From positions 189,799 through 200,996 of the forward strand of contig MU069775.1 in the NCBI GenBank assembly GCA_002284615.2: 11,198 nt of DNA, in the 5' to 3' direction. Below, one piece after another: positions 6,100-11,198 of the stretch (positions are counted from its first letter, which is position 1; the number at the start of each line of letters is the position of its first letter). The translations under genes were made by a program, and so were the position numbers. The stretch comes from Dunaliella salina (taxonomy: Eukaryota > Chlorophyta > Chlorophyceae > Chlamydomonadales > Dunaliellaceae). The notes beneath the pieces are model-generated. The model saw only the letters and a list, made by a program, of their open reading frames with translations. It had not been told where the DNA came from and did no database searches.

Positions 6100-6590
6100 A
6101 GAGCATGTCTGGCGCTGGCAGGTTTGTAAGTACACAGGACAGAATGAGCATGAAGCTTCCGGACAAGCTTGGTGGCCTTGAAAGTGTCAAGACCAAGCTC
6201 CTTAAGAGGCTCCAATGTGTGCAGGGTGTAGATGACTCCTCCCACACCTAGCAGGATAGCATGGAGGGTGACTTGAGCTGAAGCTCTTGAGAGATGACAG
6301 CAAAGGTTGCGGTGATGCTGCTTGGAGGCCTCAAGCTGGCTGTAAGGCCGGGTGTCCTCACAGCATTTGACTTCTAGCCTAGAAGTGTAGGCTACAAGGT
6401 AGATGTGTTGCTAATCTGGGTGGAGCTGACTGGGGTCACGAGCCTTGAGTGTGGGTGGAGTGCCTGTGGCTGGCGCTGAGTCCTCCCTGTTCCCCCCACG
6501 CCCCCCTGTACTTCTCAATTCATAGCGAGGATTCGACCTTGGCGCCCTTTTCAGAGGAGCAACTAATAGAGCATCAGGCCGGCTGGAAGT
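6100..6590 (-). pseudogene. Copy 2 C-terminal PD-(D/E)xK-like domain remnant
   Basis: On the minus strand: RPDALLVAPLKR (Pro-Asp codons at 6578-6573), a low-complexity Pro/Thr-rich stretch, then LEVKCCEDTRP (6377-6345), a Gln/His-rich helix (QLEASKQHHRNL), and VTLHAILLGVGGVIYTLHTL followed by KATKLVRKLHAHSV. Pro-Asp, a spacer, then Glu-x-Lys in a hydrophobic strand is the layout of PD-(D/E)xK nucleases. Copy 3 carries the same blocks. An in-frame stop near 6415 lies in the spacer. Confidence 0.5.
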
Positions 6591-7102
6591 GAGCCTATCC
6601 TTATCAGGGAAGCGGCACGGGAAAATATTTTGGGAAGGGTCCTATTAGTAGCATGTTCTGGGATCTGTAGGTCTTGCAAGGCAAGACGGTCTGCTCTGCC
6701 AATGTCCATGGAGGCAATACCTGCCCCAAGAGGGCCTTTGCTGATGGCTTTAAGGAGGATTCTGCTGGCAATGTTGTGTCGCTCAGTTACCATACCAGAC
6801 ATGGTAGAATTCTTGCATCCTGATAAGATGTGAAGGGCACTGTCAAGTTCCCCAGAGACGGGGCATTGTGGGCTTGTGGAAATTTTGAAGTGCACCGCGT
6901 GTTTTTGATTGAAGAGGGTACCTGTGCCGTATTTAAAAATGTTTTGCCTCATTTTGAAAGAGAGTGTTGACATGGTCCAGAAGGCATTGCTAATATTTTG
7001 GTGGATGTGGGAAGCAAACTTAGGTAGAAAGAGTAGTACCTGTATTGGTGTTGTCCTTTCCAAGTCTGTGTTTTGAGTGCATGTGCTTCCGTAAAGCATC
7101 AT
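6563..7102 (-). pseudogene. Copy 2 zinc-knuckle region, 179 codons open
   Basis: The largest open block of copy 2. From about its residue 35 it aligns with the copy 3 frame 8373-9233: FKYGTGTLFNQKHAVHF against LQYRTGTLYNQKHAVRF, DSALHILSGC identical in both, TERHNIASR against TERHNIAGR, and ATNRTLPK against ASNRTLPA. The first residues (MMLYGSTCTQNTD) are a frameshifted version of the HMHSKHRLG segment, and the last ten (GSLPAGLMLY) are a frameshifted SSRPDALL segment, so neither end is natural. In non-LTR retroelements a Cys/His knuckle often follows RNase H and may bind nucleic acid. Confidence 0.75.
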
Positions 7103-7691
7103 GGAGTTTGGAGAAGTGTTTAAGCTTTACGGCAGGTGGGTTCAGACGTTTAGACGCGTTTGCGTGAGTGTAGGAAGTTTCCTCAAAGGCAAGCCAGGTG
7201 GTGTCATGAAAAGGATTGCCTTCGAGGTTTGCGCATGGGAGGGTTATGTATGTTTCATTATCCTGAATGGTCTGATGCTTAGCAATGCCAGTGGCATCTG
7301 CACATTCGTTGCCAACAATTCCAGCATGAGGTTTAACCTTGGAGAAATGGATAGGGGTAGGCTTTATCTCAGCTTACCTGGGACCTTCGTATCTCTGCTG
7401 TTTGGAACACTGCAGCTCGAATCCATCTTAGCAACCATAACAAAGACTGGCTACAGGGCCTGAAAGGAGATTTGAAAGAAGCCACACAGTGGAAGCTGAC
7501 GAATGTCAGCAGCCACCCTGCCCTAAATTCCATGCATGCTCACATGCCAGTTTTCAATTAATTGGAACCCCTCCCTTTTGACAAACAACATGTCTCCAAG
7601 CACCCTAAAAAACCACACACGATCGTCCAAGAAACAGACTTGGTGCCCAGCCAATTTGGTGCTATTCTAACTCTCTTTGAGTTGAGTTGTT

Positions 7692-8110
7692 GATTGGAGA
7701 ACATGGACACACACAGATGGCAGCTGCCTTGTCCATAACGGTGAGCAAGAAATTGGAGAAGGCGTCTACTGCCTGTCCACTGACAGCAAGAACTTTATAG
7801 AATCAAACGGTGCTGGGATTACTAAAACCATCACTAGAGCTGAATTGGCAGCCATTGCTGCTGCTATCATTACCAAACATGCAGATATTGCATCAGACAG
7901 CCTCACTTCTCTCGAACAAATTTGTAAACAACTTCTCTACCCTGAGAAACACCTAAAAAAACCTGATGCATATCCAAGGAGACGGCCTTAAAATGATTTC
8001 AACTCTCGTTAGAGACTTCCATACCAAAATTCGAATTTAGAAGGTGAAGTCCCATGCTGGCATCGCTGGAAATGAACGTGCAGATGCTATTGCAAAACAT
8101 CAGGCAAAGC
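7692..8110 (+). pseudogene. RNase H domain remnant in copy 3
   Basis: RNase H removes RNA from RNA:DNA hybrids during reverse transcription. All four catalytic positions can be seen: Asp in THTDGSC (codon 7716-7718), Glu in TRAELAAIAAA (7842-7844), Asp in DIASDSLTSL (7896-7898), and Asp in GNERADAIAKHQ (8083-8085). The family's conserved His is in KSHAGIAGN (codon 8053-8055). The first three lie in frame 3. A frameshift between 7950 and 7969 moves to frame 1 (HIQGDGLKMIS), and TAG 8038 stands where a Tyr-type residue precedes KVKSH. So the active site was intact in the parent, and inactivation is by frameshift and nonsense. Copy 2 keeps only the last motif. Confidence 0.8.
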
Positions 8111-8420
8111 AAGTCCAGAACTGCGTGGCAGACACCGAGATTCCTGGTGCAGGTCCTGGCGGAAATCCATTTACAAACATTTTCTGGCTAGCCAAGGAAG
8201 AAAGAGTGCATGCTGCAGGCACATCTGTGGGTCCACCACCTGCCTACAAGCTCACCTATTTCCCCAATCTTGAAGATGCCCCCGAATCCCATATGCATTC
8301 TAAAACACAAGCTTGGATATGCCAATGCCAAAAAAAGCTACTCTTACTATCAAAACTCGTCACCGCAAGTAGATGAAAAATCAGCAATGCCTCCAGAAAT
8401 ATGCTCAACATTTCTGTACC
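8111..8420 (+). pseudogene. Copy 3 linker after RNase H
   Basis: Frame 1 continues to GPGGNPFTNIFWLAKEERV and AYKLTYFPNLEDAPES, then HMHSK at about 8293-8308. Frame 2 continues with HKLGYANAKKSYSYYQ, and a frame 1 patch near 8380 reads KISNASRNMLNIS, equivalent to NISNAFWTMST in copy 2. At least three frame changes occur within 120 nt. The GGNPF and HMHSKH blocks occur at the same place in copy 2, so this is a conserved family segment of unknown function. Confidence 0.6.
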
Positions 8421-9233
8421 TTGAAGCGTACCATCCTGCAGTACCGCACAGGCACCCTCTACAACCAAAAACATGCAGTACGTTTTGAAAGGTCAACTGA
8501 TCCATCTTGCCCCCTCCCAGGCTGCCATCATTTGGACAGCGCACTACACATACTTTCGGGCTGCCAAAACCATATCATTTCCAACATGAAAACTGAACGC
8601 CATAACATTGCAGGAAGAATGATTACAAAAGCCCTCAGCAAATGCCCTGTAGGGGCAGGCCTGGTCTACACAGACATAGAAAGCAATTTTAAGCTTGCTC
8701 AACACAACCTCCAGCTCCCTACACATGCCTCAAACAGAACTTTACCTGCTTACTTCTTCCCTCGTAACCTTCCAGAGAGGAAAAGACTCAACTCCAGTCG
8801 CCCGGAGACTGTTCTGATCACCCCTTTTAATGCCAAACATACTTCTAACGATGTTTCTCCCACCCATTCCCATCACGCTTTGCGCAGCTCCTTACGGAGG
8901 ACCACCAGAGCCAGCCGCATGAGGCAACCCCATGAACTTGGTGCAAATGATCACCATGTGCACCTAATAGAAATCAAGCTCTGTGGAGACACAAGGCCAG
9001 AGCATGAGTTGAATGCGGCAAAGCAACAGCACGCAGAGCTTTGTAAACTTATAAACGCTAAAGCTGTTACAATTCACCCTATTCTCCCGAGTGTAGGTGG
9101 AACAATTTACACCGAGCATACCCTGAAGCAATTCAAACGACTAGGATTGGTTCACCAGCATGCCACGAAGCTTGCTCAACAACTTCATGCCCATTCTGTC
9201 CAATATGCCCACAAACTAGTCACCACACGCTGA
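8373..9233 (+). pseudogene. Copy 3 C-terminal region: zinc knuckle and PD-(D/E)xK-like domain
   Basis: Longest open block of copy 3. The ATG at 8373 is not a true start; family similarity begins near 8415. Residues about 45-65 form a Cys/His motif, CPLPGC then LHILSGCQN (C-x4-C and H-x4-C), followed by TERHNIAGR. The motif resembles the C-terminal knuckle after RNase H in non-LTR elements. Residues about 140-150 read NSSRPETVLITPF, and residues 190-205 read NDHHVHLIEIKLCGDTRP: a Pro-acidic pair (Pro 8802, Glu 8805), then Asp 8949 and Glu 8970-x-Lys 8976 in a hydrophobic strand, a PD-(D/E)xK-like arrangement. The end, VGGTIYTEHTL through KLAQQLHAHSVQYAHKL, is matched in copy 2. It could be the element's DNA-cleaving endonuclease domain; that is inference. 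The natural stop is TGA 9231. Confidence 0.65.
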
Positions 9234-9460
9234 GCTATTGGAAACAAGAATACTCCTCACAGCCAGGTCCCAGAGCCAGGTGCTTCTAATAACCCTCCAA
9301 ATCCACATTTGCTTTCTCTTTTTCTTACCTTGTGGTGGAGGGGACACACGGCTCTTTTTGAGCAAATGTGTCTCCTTTTCCTTGATTGATGTAGGGAGAG
9401 CTTCTCTGCCTACCTAGTTTTTCTTTTCTTTCTCTTTTTCTTTCTTACATCATCATCAGC
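9234..9460 (+). other. Copy 3 3' UTR
   Basis: Non-coding sequence after the copy 3 stop. The block from about 9330 to 9445 (TTGTGGTGGAGGGGACACAC, TCTCCTTTTCCTTGATTGA, GAGCTTCTCTGCCTAC, then a long T/C run) recurs on the minus strand at about 6010-5905 and on the plus strand at about 10713-10830. It closes with CATCATCATCAG near 9448-9459, perhaps the remains of a simple-sequence tail. Confidence 0.7.
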
Positions 9461-9604
9461 CTGACATAAGTCACAATTAGGGGAACTGGGATTCCAAGTT
9501 GCTGTCTCATAACAGAGGGTACGAACACGGAGTCTAGCTAGCTAGCTAGCTCCGTGGCTCTGTAGAGCGAGCCACGCTGCGAGTAACATCCTGGTTGAGG
9601 TCAA
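9461..9604. other. Spacer with two overlapping hairpins
   Basis: Between the 3' end of copy 3 and the first recognisable coding patch of copy 4. CACGGAG (9526-9532) pairs with CTCCGTG (9550-9556), enclosing a self-complementary (CTAG)4 run (9534-9549). GTGGCTC (9554-9560) pairs with GAGCCAC (9569-9575) over an 8-nt loop. The two stems share bases 9554-9556, so they compete at that point. No coding sequence is seen. Confidence 0.6.
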
Positions 9605-10159
9605 GGAACATGCATTTGGGAGGGCTAGAAGGTGAATGCGTAACCAAGGCTGAAGCAAATAACATCTGGAACCAGGAAACGGACACAGAATTTTGCAACT
9701 ATATCAAACCCGCAAGCTTTTGTGAGTTTGGGGTCTAGGAAACTGATTTGTCAAACGAAATACTGGGCCATTTGCTGAGCCATCTACATCAAATGCCGCC
9801 AGATGGAGCATTGTGAACCCCACATTATCTATCCCATCCGCCGCCACCCTCTGGCAAGTGCGTTGGGAAAAGATCACCCCTCATTCCTGTTAGCATCCAC
9901 TACAGAGCATTCCAAACAAATCCAAAGCAGAAGACCTGTTTGCTTCGATTGGAAGCAATGTCCCACAACAGTAAGTCTTGCATCTAATTTACTGCTTGGG
10001 GCTCAGAGCCCACAAGATTACTCTTGTCGAACAGATTTCAAAAAAAACAAAGACCCTCGCACGGGCTCGTCCACTTCACATTCACACTGCCCTCCGAGAA
10101 TGGGCACTAGTCACCCAAGAGGAAATGGTCGCTCCCTCAGAAAAGAGACTATTTAGGCA

Positions 10160-10710
10160 GAGGGAGTTTGCGCGGCCTCTGGCCTGTGTAGACTTTTTGT
10201 CTCTTATCACGTTTCACACAATCCTCCTGGTTGCGATTGAGGATCTACACTGCCCCTACCCTTGATCATGCATTTGACACACTGCACAAGACGGAAAGCA
10301 TGCTAGCAGGACCTGACAAGCCCATATCAGTTTCAGCATCTTTTGACTTCTGCGTTCTGAAGTAGTTCAGCACGCTTTAGAAAGTGAAGTGCATCAGGCC
10401 ATGGTCCAGGAGTGCTATACTCATGGTGACCATCGGGAAATTCCAGAACGCTTGGTCTAATGGGGTGAATCGTGCCCCAGACAGCATGTCTGCATGTCTG
10501 AAATGCTATGATTGATCTCCATTCAGATCGGACTGGTTTGGTAATAGGCAAATTTTGTGAATCAGCTCAGCTGCCCCCACAGACAGGTACATATGTAGCC
10601 CTTTCCGTCCCAATCCTTTTCTCAAGCATTTTTCTCAAGCAGACGTGCCGCTGCGAAAGTAAAACCAATTATTACCCTGATGCTCTCAAGCCGTGTGCTG
10701 CTTGATCAAC
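10160..10710. other. Unassigned interval within copy 4
   Basis: No recognisable coding sequence on either strand. The open frames here (up to 72 codons on the minus strand at 10333-10551) have no family features. A short direct repeat, TTTTCTCAAGCA, occurs twice near 10617-10641. An acceptor-like CCCCCACAG near 10575-10583 has no matching exon. Confidence 0.5.
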
Positions 10711-10712
10711 TT

Positions 10713-10835
10713 CCCCACCCCTTTTGTGGCAAGGGAGACTCACAGCTCTTTGAGTCCATGTATCTCCTTTTCCTGATTTGGTTAAGCGAGAATTCTCTCT
10801 GCTTATGTGGTTTCTTCTTTCTTTGTTTCCTTTGC
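10713..10835 (+). other. Copy 4 3' UTR module
   Basis: Matches the copy 3 3' UTR in order and spacing: TTTTGTGGCAAGGGAGACTC, CAGCTCTTTGAG, ATGTATCTCCTTTTCCTGAT, AGAATTCTCTCTGCTTA, then a T/C run ending near 10830. It marks the 3' end of a third copy of the element and sets its orientation as plus. Confidence 0.7.
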
Positions 10836-11162
10836 CAAATGCATTCCTAACTTTAAAAGGGGGGAGAACATGATAAACATGGACCCACACTTGAAATGAA
10901 AACCATTCCAACACAAACTTCCGAGCAGGACACATACTTTTGGGCATGAGTAATGGGCCTGCCCTCTTGGGGAATGGTCACTGTCAACCAGGTTGATTGA
11001 GACATTTGTGTCAGTATGGAATGTTTGGAAGTACAATTACGTATGGCCTCATCAAGGGCAAGCTGAACAGAAGAATTCCAGCTTCAGCTCGCTGAACCTT
11101 TTTAATAAGGCAGGGCCAATTTCCCATTCCGCCTTATCTTTCAGCTCAAGTGACATTTGAAC

Positions 11163-11163
<1 letters not shown>
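10836..11163. other. Right-hand flank without genes
   Basis: No coding sequence recognised on either strand. A 7-bp inverted repeat, ATAAGGC (11105-11111) and GCCTTAT (11131-11137), could fold with a 19-nt loop, but it has no other terminator or element features. The overlapping minus-strand frames at 10672-11036 look fortuitous. Confidence 0.5.

Positions 11164-11164
<1 letters not shown>

Positions 11165-11198
<34 letters not shown>
11165..11198. repeat. (TG)n microsatellite
   Basis: A pure TG run of 17 units that reaches the right edge, in the same orientation as the TG tract at the left edge. The full length is unknown. Confidence 0.97.

Larger units (their letters stand above)
5905..7350 (-). 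mobile_element. Retroelement copy 2 (3' half, inverted, degenerate)
   Basis: Read on the minus strand from about 7350 to 5905. In order: the last RNase H motif KVKPHAGIVGNECADA (about 7340-7293), a GNPFHDTTWLAFEE segment (about 7220-7180), HMHSKHRLG, then the open frame 7102-6563 with NISNAFWTMST, TGTLFNQKHAVHF, DSALHILSGCKN and TERHNIASR. A frameshift near 6590 leads to SSRPDALLVAPLKR, then LEVKCCEDTRP (6377-6345) and VGGVIYTLHTLEPLKELGL (about 6245-6188). A 3' UTR follows (about 6075-5905). It is clearly related to copy 3 but diverged (roughly 60% by eye in the best blocks), so it is an independent insertion rather than a recent inverted duplication. The stop after HPD near 6415 and several frameshifts kill it. 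In the zinc knuckle the second Cys is replaced by Glu (CPVSGE). Confidence 0.82.
7365..9460 (+). mobile_element. Retroelement copy 3 (3' half with 3' UTR, degenerate)
   Basis: Begins within a few bases of the 5' end of copy 2, in opposite orientation. In order: LTWDLRISAVWNTAAR (from 7373, frame 2), TAA 7559, a frameshift near 7686, RNase H (7692-8100), a GPGGNPFTNIFWLAKEE segment (about 8149-8203), HMHSKH, further frameshifts at about 8300-8415, then an open frame to TGA 9231-9233 with zinc knuckle and PD-(D/E)xK-like domain. The 3' UTR follows to about 9460 and ends in a T/C-rich run and a short CATCATCATC tail. No LTR is visible, and truncation is from the 5' side, as is usual for non-LTR retroelements. 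No reverse transcriptase block (F/Y-x-D-D) lies between 7365 and the RNase H. Confidence 0.85.
9605..10840 (+). mobile_element. Retroelement copy 4 (heavily decayed remnant)
   Basis: Two coding patches match copy 1: 9625-9708 (ANNIWNQETDTEFCNYI against TNAWQQKMDTELRNKI) and about 10040-10116 (ARARPLHIHTALREWALVTQ against ARTLPTDIHTALQKWAKK, with nearly identical underlying DNA). A 3' UTR matching copies 2 and 3 lies at about 10713-10830. Between them, 9709-10030 and 10160-10710 show no convincing similarity, so either decay is advanced or other DNA has replaced the middle. Since RNase H and the C-terminal domain are absent, there has been a large internal deletion, or the two patches and the 3' UTR come from separate insertions. 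Confidence 0.6.

Noticed and set aside
6525..6550. A tRNA B-box-like GGTCGAATCC on the minus strand
   Set aside because: One base short of consensus, no A box at a suitable distance, and it lies inside the copy 2 coding remnant. No tRNA or SINE called.
5905..9460. Twin-priming (5' inversion of a single insertion) as the explanation of the inverted arrangement
   Set aside because: Both arms contain the same 3' part of the element, each with its own 3' UTR, and they are well diverged. A single twin-primed insertion would hold complementary, not overlapping, parts.
10333..10551. A 72-codon minus-strand frame in the right-hand region
   Set aside because: No similarity to the element or to any family I know, and no splice or initiation context. 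It is probably chance.
1..11198. The TG tracts at both window edges as terminal repeats of one large element
   Set aside because: They are in direct orientation and simple sequence, and no other shared sequence flanks them. Dinucleotide tracts are common in such genomes.

Overview
This is eukaryotic nuclear DNA, most probably from a green alga. The evidence is intron-containing host coding sequence with GT-AG junctions, CAG/CAA-rich low-complexity coding sequence, long TG and CAA microsatellites, and a nest of decayed retroelement copies. The retroelement protein resembles elements I recall from chlorophyte genomes; that recollection is unverified. No bacterial operon, rRNA, tRNA or CRISPR array was seen.

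Left part (1-3011): a TG microsatellite, then the 3' portion of a host gene on the + strand. The last exon (2808-3011) encodes a recognisable C-terminal winged helix of an alpha-kleisin (Rad21/Scc1/Rec8), the closing subunit of the cohesin ring. Upstream come a 69-nt exon (2094-2162) and a Gln/Glu-rich exon ending at 1651, which carries a kleisin-like Arg-Thr helix motif near its end. All these junctions are phase 0. A 99-nt exon at 151-249 probably belongs to the same gene. Two introns hold local tandem duplications of about 148 and 114 bp.

Bridge (3012-3641): 3' UTR-like sequence, a strong pyrimidine tract, and two phase-compatible candidate exons (3259-3328, 3457-3594) of an unrecognised gene.

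Right part (about 3642-10840): at least four degenerate copies of one retroelement family. Copy 1 (+, 3642 to about 5905) keeps the 5' half: N-terminal low-complexity region, in-frame poly-Gln tract, PHD finger, and a methyltransferase-like region. Copy 2 (-, about 7350 to 5905) and copy 3 (+, about 7365 to 9460) lie head to head and keep the 3' half: RNase H, a zinc-knuckle-like Cys/His motif, and a C-terminal domain with a PD-(D/E)xK-like signature. Copy 4 (+, about 9605 to 10840) is a remnant with two recognisable coding patches and a 3' UTR. A 3' UTR module of about 120 bp recurs in copies 2, 3 and 4. All copies carry stops and frameshifts, so none is functional. No reverse transcriptase catalytic block is visible. 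The last 320 bases hold nothing recognisable except a weak inverted repeat and a second TG microsatellite.

The most interesting items are the domain architecture assembled from the broken copies (PHD, methyltransferase-like, RNase H, zinc knuckle, PD-(D/E)xK-like) and several introns whose two splice junctions lie in direct repeats, as expected of introner-type intron gain.
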